NCBI RefSeq assembly: GCF_009925085.1
Contig: NZ_JAABNR010000011.1
Coordinates: forward strand, 62,001-126,000
DNA: 64,000 nt
Origin: Stagnihabitans tardus
GTDB lineage: Bacteria; Pseudomonadota; Alphaproteobacteria; Rhodobacterales; Rhodobacteraceae
Direction of reading: 5' to 3'
Part shown: in pieces, positions 34,232 through 41,989 of the stretch
Layout of the letters: the number at the start of each line of letters is the position of its first letter
Numbering within the stretch: position 1 is the stretch's first letter
The notes under the pieces: generated by a model
What the model was told of the DNA's origin: nothing
Seen by the model: only the letters and a program-made list of their open reading frames with translations
The model's database searches: none
Program-made: the position numbers and the translations under genes

Positions 34232-35865
34232 CTGTTGGCGATCGGGTAGCGGCGGTCGGCCCAGAAGGCTTTTTTCGTCAGCTTGGTCCCCGGCGCCGAT
34301 TGGAAGCGTTTGTATTCGCTGATGTAAAGCAGGTGCTCGATGCGTTTCACGGTCGCCTCGTCATGGCCTTGGGCCACGATCTCGGCCACCGAAAGCTCGT
34401 TCTCCACCAGGCCTTCGAGGATCGCGTCGAGGATGGGGTAGGGGGGCAGGGAGTCCTCGTCCTTCTGGTTCTCGCGGAGTTCGGCGCTTGGGGGCTTTTC
34501 GATGACGCGGGGGGGGATAACGACCCCGGCAGGGCCCGCCATCCAGTCGCGGTGGTTCTGGTTCCGCCAGCGGCAGGCGTCGAAGACCCGGGTTTTATAG
34601 AGGTCCTTCAGGGGATTATAGCCGCCGTTCATGTCGCCATAGATCGTGCAATAGCCCACCGCCATTTCCGACTTGTTGCCGGTGGTCAGAAGCATCGCCC
34701 CGGTCTTGTTCGACAGCGCCATCAAGAGCACTCCGCGCAACCGGCTCTGGATATTCTCTTCGGTGATGCCGGGCTCGGTGCCCGCGAAAAGGGGCGCCAG
34801 GGCCTCGCCCACCGCCTCTTGCGGGCCGGTGATCGCCACGGTGTCCAGACGCGTTCCAAGCGCGCGGGCGACGGCAGAGGCATCCTCCAGCGAGTGCTGG
34901 GAGGTGAAGCGCGAGGGCAGCATGACGCAATGGACCGCCTCCGGCCCCAGGGCATCGGCGGCGATGGCGGCGACCAGCGCGCTGTCGACCCCGCCCGAGA
35001 GGCCGAGGAGGACCTTGGCAAAGCCGGTCTTGCGGCAATAATCCTTCAAGGACAGTACCATGGCCTGGTAGTCGGCCTCATGCTCCGAGGGCCAAAGCGC
35101 GAGGGCCTGGGGCCGCGCGCGCCAGCCCTCCGCCCCCAGGTCGAAATCCACATGGGTCAGCGCGGGTTGGAACTGCGGCAGCGAGGCCACCAGCTCTCCG
35201 CCGGGGTTCAAGACGAAAGAGGCGCCGTCGAAGACCTGGTCGTCCTGCCCGCCCACCATGTTGAGATAGACTAGGGGCAGCCCGGTCTCGACCACGCGGG
35301 AGACCATGAGCCCCATGCGGACGTCGATCTTGCCCCGGTGATAGGGCGAGCCATTGGGGACGAAGAGGATCTCCGCCCCGGTCTCGGCCAGGGTCTCGGC
35401 GACATCGGCGTGCCAGGCATCCTCGCAGATCGGGACGCCGAGGCGCACCGGGCCGACCACGACGGGCCCCGAGATATCGGCGGGGGTGAAGATGCGCTTC
35501 TCGTCGAAGACGCCGGTGTTGGGAAGCTCATGCTTCAGGACCGAGGTCACGGCGCCGCCCTGCAGGATGTGGAAGGCGTTGTAAAGCTTGCCCTCTTTCA
35601 CCGCCGGGCCTCCAATCCCCAAGGCGGGGCCAGAGGCGCAGTCGCGGGCCAGGGCCTCGATCCGCGCAAGGGCGGCGGCGACGAAGGCGGGTTTCAGGAT
35701 CAGGTCCTGGGTCTGGTAGCCGGTGATGAACATCTCGGTCAGGCAGACCATATGGGCGCCCGCCGCACGGCCTGCCTCCCAGGCGGCGCGGGCCTTTGCG
35801 GCATTGCCGTCCAGGTCCCCCAGCACGGGGTTGTCTTGCGCGAGGGTCAGGCGGAAATGGGTCAT
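34216..35865 (-). CDS. nadE: Glutamine-dependent NAD+ synthetase
   Basis: A 549-residue two-domain enzyme. The N-terminal nitrilase-like glutaminase has its triad at Glu44 ('CLTEMFITGY'), Lys111 ('LKHELPNTGVFDE') and Cys147 ('VPICEDAWH'). The C-terminal synthetase has the PP-loop 'LLGLSGGVDSALVAAIA' and 'TTGNKSEMAVGYCT'. It makes NAD from deamido-NAD, ATP and glutamine. The 3' end, 'PIANRWRDR', was copied in the downstream duplication. Confidence 0.95.
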   Translation of the reverse strand: MTHFRLTLAQDNPVLGDLDGNAAKARAAWEAGRAAGAHMVCLTEMFITGYQTQDLILKPAFVAAALARIEALARDCASGPALGIGGPAVKEGKLYNAFHILQGGAVTSVLKHELPNTGVFDEKRIFTPADISGPVVVGPVRLGVPICEDAWHADVAETLAETGAEILFVPNGSPYHRGKIDVRMGLMVSRVVETGLPLVYLNMVGGQDDQVFDGASFVLNPGGELVASLPQFQPALTHVDFDLGAEGWRARPQALALWPSEHEADYQAMVLSLKDYCRKTGFAKVLLGLSGGVDSALVAAIAADALGPEAVHCVMLPSRFTSQHSLEDASAVARALGTRLDTVAITGPQEAVGEALAPLFAGTEPGITEENIQSRLRGVLLMALSNKTGAMLLTTGNKSEMAVGYCTIYGDMNGGYNPLKDLYKTRVFDACRWRNQNHRDWMAGPAGVVIPPRVIEKPPSAELRENQKDEDSLPPYPILDAILEGLVENELSVAEIVAQGHDEATVKRIEHLLYISEYKRFQSAPGTKLTKKAFWADRRYPIANRWRDR

Positions 35866-35983
35866 GTCGGGCTCCTTGGCCCCATGGTTCTAGCAGGTTC
35901 GGGGGGAGGGAAAAGGGGGGCGCTTGTCAGGAGAGGGGCGCAGGGGATAGGGTCGGCGCGAGGTGGCTGCGGGGGAAGTGGCG

Positions 35984-37396
35984 ATGGCGAGAATGCAGGT
36001 CCTGGGCGCGGCTTTGGTCGTGGGTCTTGGCGCGGCGGGGGCGGGCTTCGCGCAAGAGGTCGTCACCAAGCAATTCGACAATGGCGCGGTCTATGAGGGC
36101 ACCGTCAAGGACGGCAAGCTGGATGGGACGGGCACCTACAAGATGCCCGATGGGTTCGAATACTCCGGCGACTGGGTGGCCGGAGAGATCAAGGGCCAGG
36201 GAAAGGCGCGCTTTCCCGATGGCTCGGTCTACGAGGGCAGCTTTGCCAAGGGCGTGCCCGATGGCAAGGGCAAGCTCGCCGCCGCCGATGGCAGCATCTA
36301 CGAGGGCGACTGGCAGGCGGGGGCCATCACCGGGACCGGCGTCTGGACCGGGGCCGATGGCGCGGTCTATGCGGGCGGCTTCAAGGACGGTCAGCGCGCG
36401 GGCAAGGGCAAGCTGACGGAGAAGAGCGGCGCGGTCTATGACGGCGACTGGGTGGCGGGGGTCAAGGAGGGCAAGGGCAAGCTGACCTTCCCCGATGGCT
36501 CGGTCTACGAGGGCGATTTCAAGGCCGACGCCCAGGAGGGCCAGGGCAAGTATGTCGCCAAGGATGGCTCGGTCTACCAGGGCGCCTGGGTGGGCGGCCA
36601 GGTCAATGGCCAGGGCCGCATGGTCCAGGCCAATGGCGATGTCTATGAGGGCGCGCTGAAGGACGGCCAGCGCGAGGGGCGCGGCAAGGTGACCTGGAAG
36701 AGCGGCGGGTCCTATGACGGGGAGTTCAAGGCGGGTCTGCGCGATGGCCAGGGCATCTGGGTCTCGGCCGATGGGCAGACCTATCGCGGGCAATGGGTCA
36801 AGGGCGTGATGCAGGGCAAGGGCGTGCTGACCCATGCCGATGGGTCGGTCTATGACGGGGCCTTCCTGGCGGGCCAGCCCGAGGGCCAGGGCAAGCTGAC
36901 CCGCAAGGATGGCAGTTCCTACGAGGGCGCCTGGGTCAAGGGCGCGATCCAGGGCAAGGGGCGGGCCACCTATGTGGGCGGCGCGGTCTATGAGGGCGCC
37001 TTCGTCGCCGGGGAGCCCGAGGGCATCGGCCGCATGGTCTGGGCCGATGGACAGACCTACCAGGGCCAGTGGAAGGCCGGCGAGCGCCAGGGCTTCGGCA
37101 TTGGCACCTGGCCCGATGGCACGGTCTACCAGGGCGCCTTCGAGAAGGGCGTAAGGCAGGGCAAGGGCAAGCTCGTGATGCCAGATGGCTTCACTTACGT
37201 GGGTGATTGGGTGGCGGGTGAAATCCAGGGCAAGGGCGTCGCGACCTATACCGGCGGCGAGGTCTATGAGGGCGATTTCGTCAAGGGCGTGCGCGAGGGC
37301 CAGGGCAAGCTCGTCTACAAGAACGGCGATGTGTCGGAAGGCCAATGGCGCGCAGGCATCCTGATCGCCCCGCCCGAAGCACCTGCGGAGAACTGA
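35984..37396 (+). CDS. Secreted MORN-repeat protein (19 units)
   Basis: A 470-residue protein from the ATG at 35984 (GGGGGAAG upstream). A signal peptide 'VLGAALVVGLGAAGAGFAQE' is followed, from about residue 27 to the end, by 19 MORN units of 23 residues (consensus DGsvYeGdwkaGxxxGkGkl), the last one incomplete. Beyond these there is no other domain. MORN repeats bind lipids or proteins; in bacteria they are often in envelope proteins, so a periplasmic or surface scaffold is likely. Repetition is also clear at the DNA level, a possible source of repeat-number change. Confidence 0.88.
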   Translation: MARMQVLGAALVVGLGAAGAGFAQEVVTKQFDNGAVYEGTVKDGKLDGTGTYKMPDGFEYSGDWVAGEIKGQGKARFPDGSVYEGSFAKGVPDGKGKLAAADGSIYEGDWQAGAITGTGVWTGADGAVYAGGFKDGQRAGKGKLTEKSGAVYDGDWVAGVKEGKGKLTFPDGSVYEGDFKADAQEGQGKYVAKDGSVYQGAWVGGQVNGQGRMVQANGDVYEGALKDGQREGRGKVTWKSGGSYDGEFKAGLRDGQGIWVSADGQTYRGQWVKGVMQGKGVLTHADGSVYDGAFLAGQPEGQGKLTRKDGSSYEGAWVKGAIQGKGRATYVGGAVYEGAFVAGEPEGIGRMVWADGQTYQGQWKAGERQGFGIGTWPDGTVYQGAFEKGVRQGKGKLVMPDGFTYVGDWVAGEIQGKGVATYTGGEVYEGDFVKGVREGQGKLVYKNGDVSEGQWRAGILIAPPEAPAEN

Positions 37397-37423
37397 GCGG
37401 AGCGCGCAAGCGCGCAAGCCATT

Positions 37424-37556
37424 TGTCTCGCCTCTGGGCCTGCGGCCCAACCGGCTCGGAGCGGCGCTTCGCGCCGGGGTCCTTCGGCATAAGGCAGCCC
37501 CTTGCCCCGTGGCCAAGGTCCCTCTTCGCTTTCATACTGGCGCAAATATCCCGGGG
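37424..37556. repeat. Composite intergenic repeat, copy 2
   Basis: TTTGTCTCGCCTCTGGGCC..GGCCCAACCGGCTCGG, then a variable part, then CTTTCATACTGGCGCAAATA..TCCCGGGGGG (37529-37556). Copies at 28612 and 41706. A further CTTTCAATTTGGCCCAAATA unit follows at 37634-37662. Together they fill the 298-base gap between the MORN gene and the PfkB kinase. Confidence 0.65.
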
Positions 37557-37694
37557 GGCCGAAGGCGGGGGCAGCGCCCCCTCTGCCCTGGACACCCTGG
37601 CCTCGAGACTTCTGGCAGCGCCCCCCCTGCCTGCTTTCAATTTGGCCCAAATATCCCGGGGGTCCGGGGGCAGCGCCCCCGGCTTGCGCGGCCC

Positions 37695-38645
37695 TCAGAC
37701 CTGGCTGATCACGCATTCCGGGAGAAGCCGCAGCACATCCTCGGCCCGGCAGAGCTGCGTCGCATCGGTCGTCACGGCGGCCGAGGCCGCTGCCGCGCCC
37801 ATGGCCAGGGCCGCCTCCGGCCCCTCGCCGCGCGCGAGCGTCAGGACGAGGCCCGCGACAAAGGTGTCCCCGGCCCCCACGGTCGACTTCACCTTGACCT
37901 TGGCCGCCTTGGCAAAGATGCGGCGGTCGGCATCGACCAGGACCGACCCATCCGCCCCCCGCGCCACGATCACGGTCTGCGCCACGCCCGCCTTGACCAG
38001 GCCTTCGGCGAAATCGGCGGAATCACTGCGGCTGACCAGGTGGCGGCCTGCCAGGCTCTCGGCCTCTTCGCCGTCCATGCGCAGGATGGCAAGGCCCGGG
38101 ATCGGGTTGGAGACGGCCTCGACCAGGGCGGGGCCGGAGGTGTCCAGCACCACGTTCAGCCCCGGCATGGCGCGGGCGAGCCGCGCGGGGAAATCCACCG
38201 GCACGCCGGGCGGCTGGCTGCCAGAGATCACGCCGTAAGCCCCGGGCCGGGCCGAGGCGCGCAAGAGGGTGAAGACCCGCTCCTGGTCGGCCTCGGACCA
38301 CTTGGGCCCCGGCAGCATGAAACGGTATTGGCGGCCCGTCGAGGTCTCGGTCACGGTCAGGCTCTGGCGCGTCTCGCCGGGGGCGGTGAGCGCCAGGAAA
38401 GGCACGCCCTCGTTGCGGATCAGCCCCGCGAGGCGGTCGCCGGTCAGGCCGCCCAGGGCCACAAGCGCCAGGCTCTCTCCCCCAAGCGCCCCGATGGCGC
38501 GGGAGACGTTCAGCCCGCCGCCGCCCGGGTCCAGGAGCGGATCGGAGCAGCGCAGCTTTTGATCCGGGATCAGCGCGGGCACATCCGAAGAGAGATCCAG
38601 CGCCGGGTTCAGCGTCAGGGTCACGACGGGGGTCTGCTGGGGCAT
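37695..38645 (-). CDS. PfkB-family sugar kinase (1-phosphofructokinase-like)
   Basis: A 316-residue ribokinase-fold enzyme. 'VVTLTLNPALDLSSDVPALI', 'DPGGGGLNVSRAIGALGGES' (substrate loop) and 'STVGAGDTFVAGLVLTLARG' (anion hole with catalytic Asp) are the signatures. The N-terminal 'TLTLNPALD' is typical of the 1-phosphofructokinase/6-phosphofructokinase II/tagatose kinase group. Without an adjacent PTS gene I cannot say which sugar phosphate it uses. Its start is followed by a second gene in the same direction upstream. Confidence 0.88.
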   Translation of the reverse strand: MPQQTPVVTLTLNPALDLSSDVPALIPDQKLRCSDPLLDPGGGGLNVSRAIGALGGESLALVALGGLTGDRLAGLIRNEGVPFLALTAPGETRQSLTVTETSTGRQYRFMLPGPKWSEADQERVFTLLRASARPGAYGVISGSQPPGVPVDFPARLARAMPGLNVVLDTSGPALVEAVSNPIPGLAILRMDGEEAESLAGRHLVSRSDSADFAEGLVKAGVAQTVIVARGADGSVLVDADRRIFAKAAKVKVKSTVGAGDTFVAGLVLTLARGEGPEAALAMGAAAASAAVTTDATQLCRAEDVLRLLPECVISQV

Positions 38646-38649
38646 GGGG

Positions 38650-39219
38650 CTACTCCGCGATTTCGATGGCGGTCTGGAAAGAGCCGGATTTCTGGCTGTT
38701 CTTGTCGCGCAAGGTCGTCACCAGCGTATAGCGCCCCGGTTTGATGCCCTGCAGCGTATAGGTGATATTGGCCGGGATCTCGCGGTTCAGATGGCGCGAG
38801 ACCATGTTGTATTGCGTCACCTCGGGCAGGTTTGCCAATTGGTTGCCGCCCGAATCCAGCACCTGGAGGTCGATGAAGAAGTTGACCGACCAAAGCCCCT
38901 CGCCCGGGTTGCCATAGTCGAAGCCCACCGGCTCGCAATAGATCAGGATCGGCTCGCCCGGCTTGAAGACATTGGTCGCGCGCGGGTTGTAGACGCCGTA
39001 GCCCGTGGCCTCTTGTTCGATCAAGAGCGCCTGGGAGAAGCTGAGCTGCATGGCCTGGCCCCAGACCGAGGCAAGGAGGTCCTGGGCCAGGGAAATCGCC
39101 GCCGCGCCGTCGCCTTCGGACAATTTGCCCTCGATTGCCGCCGCCTGATCGGCCACGGGCCCGGCCACGGCTTGGGCCAGGGTTGCAACCGAAAGAAGAA
39201 GACCGAGAGAAAACCGCAT
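38650..39219 (-). CDS. Secreted protein of unknown function
   Basis: A 189-residue product with the signal peptide 'MRFSLGLLLSVATLAQAVAG'. The mature part has a helical N-terminus and a beta-rich C-terminus ('IYCEPVGFDYGNPGEGLWSV', 'NITYTLQGIKPGRYTLVTTL', 'DKNSQKSGSFQTAIEIAE'), resembling Rhodobacterales-conserved periplasmic proteins of unknown role. Its stop lies 4 bases before the PfkB kinase start, so the two are probably one transcription unit. Confidence 0.8.
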   Translation of the reverse strand: MRFSLGLLLSVATLAQAVAGPVADQAAAIEGKLSEGDGAAAISLAQDLLASVWGQAMQLSFSQALLIEQEATGYGVYNPRATNVFKPGEPILIYCEPVGFDYGNPGEGLWSVNFFIDLQVLDSGGNQLANLPEVTQYNMVSRHLNREIPANITYTLQGIKPGRYTLVTTLRDKNSQKSGSFQTAIEIAE

Positions 39220-39433
39220 GAACTGCCTCCTGCCCCGGTTTAACCGGGAAGGGGGGGCGGGGGGAAGGGGGCTGTTGGGGGGGTGGGAAGGGGGCTGTTG
39301 GGGGCGAGGCCCCGGGTCAAGCCCGGGGCGCCCTGGCGCGGGGGCAAGGCGCGCCCTTGTGGCGGTTGGCCGGGTGGTCGCGCGCTTCCGGGGCGGCGTG
39401 GCGCGGGAGGGCAGGCGGTGCCCTGTGCGGCGG

Positions 39434-39841
39434 TCACTCCCACCAGGGGTCGATGGCGGCGATGTCCTCGTCGGTCCAGCCGAAATGATGCGCCATCTCG
39501 TGGATGAGCACATGGGCGATCAGTTCGGCCAAGGAGACATTCCCCCGGTCGATCCACTCATCCAGGATCGCCCGGCGGTAGAGGAAGATCTGGTCAGGGC
39601 GCGGATCGGGCTCTGACAGGCGCTTTTCGGTCAGGGGGATGCCGTCGTAAAGCCCGGTCAGCTCGAAAGGATCGGTGATCTCCAGCGCCTCGAGGATCTC
39701 GGGATCGGCGAAGTCCTCGACCCTCAGGCGGACCTCGCGGGCGGCCAGGGCAAAGGGCTCGGGCAGGGAAGCGCGGGCGGCCTCGGCCAGGGTCAGGATG
39801 AGGTCGAGATCGGGGGCGATGGCGTCGGAAGGGGTCAGCAT
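39434..39841 (-). CDS. Metallopeptidase family (minimal zincin) protein
   Basis: A 135-residue protein whose core 'LIAHVLIHEMAHHFGWTDED' holds the HExxH zinc motif with a following His. This is the small zincin-like family (PF06262 type) found widely in actinobacteria and alphaproteobacteria. The preceding 'EKRLSEPDPRPDQIFLYRRA' is also typical. It is probably cytoplasmic (no signal). The substrate is unknown. Confidence 0.85.
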   Translation of the reverse strand: MLTPSDAIAPDLDLILTLAEAARASLPEPFALAAREVRLRVEDFADPEILEALEITDPFELTGLYDGIPLTEKRLSEPDPRPDQIFLYRRAILDEWIDRGNVSLAELIAHVLIHEMAHHFGWTDEDIAAIDPWWE

Positions 39842-39904
39842 GGCGCCATGCTACGCGTTGCGGGGCCATATGCAAGGCACGCCCGGGATGTTAGGCTGAC
39901 GGCC

Positions 39905-40363
39905 ATGACAGAGGATGTCCATGCCTTCCTTGCGACGCTTGACCCGCAGCGGCGGGCCGAGGCCTATAGCCTGATCGGGCTGTTTTCGGATGTTACCGGC
40001 TATGCGCCGGTGCTCTGGCCCGGAAAGATCATCGGTTTCGGGCGCTATGCCTATCGCTACGAGAGCGGCCATGCCGGGGTCTCGCTCGCGACCGGCTTTT
40101 CGCCGCGCAAGGCCGAGCTGTCGCTTTACGTCAACGGTGCCGACCCGGCGTTGCTGGAGCGGCTGGGCAAGCACCGCGCGGGCAAGGGATGCCTTTACCT
40201 GCGCCGCCTGTCGGATGCCGATCCCGCGGTATTGAAAGAGCTGATCGCCCTTGGGCTGCAGGACCTGCTCAGCCGCTGGACGGTGACGGCCGACCAAGGC
40301 TGCAACTGGACAAATCCGCGCAGGCGTGACAGGGAGAACCTGCTTTCTGGAGAACGCCCATGA
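39905..40363 (+). CDS. DUF1801 domain protein
   Basis: A 152-residue product from the ATG at 39905. 'RRAEAYSLIGLFSDVTGYAP', 'LWPGKIIGFGRYAYRYESGH' and 'GFSPRKAELSLYVNGAD' match the DUF1801 (YdhG-like) fold. The function is unknown. Its stop overlaps the gltX start by 4 bases, so the two are translated together. Confidence 0.85.
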   Translation: MTEDVHAFLATLDPQRRAEAYSLIGLFSDVTGYAPVLWPGKIIGFGRYAYRYESGHAGVSLATGFSPRKAELSLYVNGADPALLERLGKHRAGKGCLYLRRLSDADPAVLKELIALGLQDLLSRWTVTADQGCNWTNPRRRDRENLLSGERP

Positions 40364-41697
40364 CCCGCCCGACCGTCACCCGCTTTGCCCCCTCGCCCAC
40401 CGGCTATATCCATGTGGGCAACTTGCGCACCGCCTTGATGAATTACCTGATCGCCCGCAAGACGGGCGGGACTTTCATCCTGCGGCTGGACGACACGGAT
40501 CAAGAGCGGTCCAAGCAGGAATATATCGACGGGCTGAAGCGCGACCTTGACTGGCTGGGCCTGCATTGGGACCGGATCGAGCAGCAGTCCAAGCGCTTCG
40601 ACCGCTATTACGAGGCGGCCGAAGAGCTGAAGGCCAAGGGCCGCTTCTATGAATGTTTCGAGACGCCGGTCGAGCTGGACCTCAAGCGGAAGAAGCTTTT
40701 GAACATGGGGCGTCCGCCGGTCTATGACCGGGCGTCCCATCGGCTTTCGGCCGAAGAGCGGGAGGCCATGCGCGCCGAGGGGCGGCAGGGCTATTGGCGC
40801 TTCCTCCTGGATCAGAACCGGATCGAGTGGAAGGACGGGATCCTTGGGGATATCTCGATCGACGCGGCCTCGGTCTCGGATCCGGTGCTGATCCGGGCCG
40901 ATGGGCAGATCCTGTACACCTTCGCCTCCTCGGTCGATGACATCGACATGGGGGTCACGAATATCGTGCGTGGCGCGGACCACGTGACGAATACGGCGAC
41001 GCAGATCCAGATCATGCAGGCCATGGGCGGGGTGCCTCCGGCCTTCGCGCATCACTCGCTGTTGACGGGCCCCCAGGGCGAGGAGCTCTCCAAGCGCCTG
41101 GGCGTGCTCGCGCTCCGCGACCTGCGCGAGCGGGGGGTGGAGCCCATGGCTTTGCTGAGCCTGATGGCGCGGCTGGGGTCCTCGAAACCCGTGGAAGTGG
41201 CGGGCTCGATGGAAGAGCTGATCGCGGGCTTCGAGGTCGAAAGCTTCGGCGCGGCCCCGACCAAGCTGGATTCGGAAGACCTATTCCCCCTGACCCGCGC
41301 GATCCTGGCCGCCCGTCCCTATGCGGCCGTCAAGGACCAGGTCGCGGCGCTGGGCGTGCCCGGTGACAAGGCCGAACTCTTCTGGAATGTCGCGCGGGAG
41401 AATATCACCGTGATGGCCGACCTTGCGCCCTGGTGGACGCTCTTCCGCGACGGCGCCGAGCCCCTGGTCGACGACGAGGACCGCGATTTCGTGGCCCAGG
41501 CTTTCGCGCTCTTGCCGCCCCAGCCCTGGACGCATGAGACCTGGGGTCAGTGGACGACGGCCGTCAAGGAGGCCACGGGCCGCAAGGGCAAGGGCCTCTT
41601 CCGCCCCCTGCGCCGCGCCCTGACGGGCCGCGATGCTGGCCCGGAAATGGCCGACGTGATGCCCCTCTTGCAAACCCTTCCCAAATTGAGCGCCTGA
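40360..41697 (+). CDS. gltX: Glutamyl-tRNA synthetase
   Basis: A 445-residue class I synthetase. The HIGH motif appears as 'PTGYIHVGNLRTAL', with 'RLDDTDQERSKQEY', and the KMSKS loop as 'GEELSKRLGVLA'. The C-terminal anticodon-binding part is shorter than in E. coli, as for the second alphaproteobacterial GltX type, which can act as a GluQ/Gln-charging form. Whether another copy exists cannot be seen. It is coupled to the DUF1801 gene. Confidence 0.93.
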   Translation: MTRPTVTRFAPSPTGYIHVGNLRTALMNYLIARKTGGTFILRLDDTDQERSKQEYIDGLKRDLDWLGLHWDRIEQQSKRFDRYYEAAEELKAKGRFYECFETPVELDLKRKKLLNMGRPPVYDRASHRLSAEEREAMRAEGRQGYWRFLLDQNRIEWKDGILGDISIDAASVSDPVLIRADGQILYTFASSVDDIDMGVTNIVRGADHVTNTATQIQIMQAMGGVPPAFAHHSLLTGPQGEELSKRLGVLALRDLRERGVEPMALLSLMARLGSSKPVEVAGSMEELIAGFEVESFGAAPTKLDSEDLFPLTRAILAARPYAAVKDQVAALGVPGDKAELFWNVARENITVMADLAPWWTLFRDGAEPLVDDEDRDFVAQAFALLPPQPWTHETWGQWTTAVKEATGRKGKGLFRPLRRALTGRDAGPEMADVMPLLQTLPKLSA

Positions 41698-41705
41698 CGG
41701 CGCAA

Positions 41706-41851
41706 GATTTTCTCTCGCCTCTGAGCCGCAAGCGGCTCAACCGGCTCGGGATATGCGCACCGCGCGGGAGTATTTGAACCAAATTGAAAGAGGGCGCCCC
41801 GTTCAAGAGGCGCCCCTTTCGCTTTCATACTGACCCAAATATCCCGGGGGG
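41706..41851. repeat. Composite intergenic repeat, copy 3
   Basis: TTTCTCTCGCCTCTGAGCCG..CAACCGGCTCGG, then GCGGGAGTATTTGAACCAAA..TTGAAAG (41763-41790), then GCTTTCATACTGACCCAAAT..ATCCCGGGGGG (41822-41851). A further unit, CTTTCAACTTGGCGCAAATA, lies at 41902-41930. They fill the 292-base gap between gltX and gcvP, two convergent genes. Confidence 0.7.
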
Positions 41852-41989
41852 CGCGCAGCGCGGGGGCAGCGCCCCCTCGACCTCGACCGCAGCGCCCCCC
41901 CCTTTCAACTTGGCGCAAATATCCACGGGGTTTCCAAAGGGGGCCGTGGCCCCCTTTGGGCAGGGGGTGCGGGGGGCGGCAGCCCCCCG

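Noticed and set aside
35984-37396. Regularly spaced DNA repeats that could suggest a CRISPR array
   Set aside because: The period is 69 bases and the repeats encode MORN units in frame; there are no unique spacers between identical repeats.
35927-37516. 529-codon minus-strand frame with repeats, opposite the MORN gene
   Set aside because: Its repeats are the antisense of MORN units; the sense frame has the signal peptide and the canonical motif.
41698-41989. Insertion sequence or tRNA between gltX and gcvP
   Set aside because: No transposase frame, inverted terminal repeats or cloverleaf are present; the gap is explained by composite repeat units.
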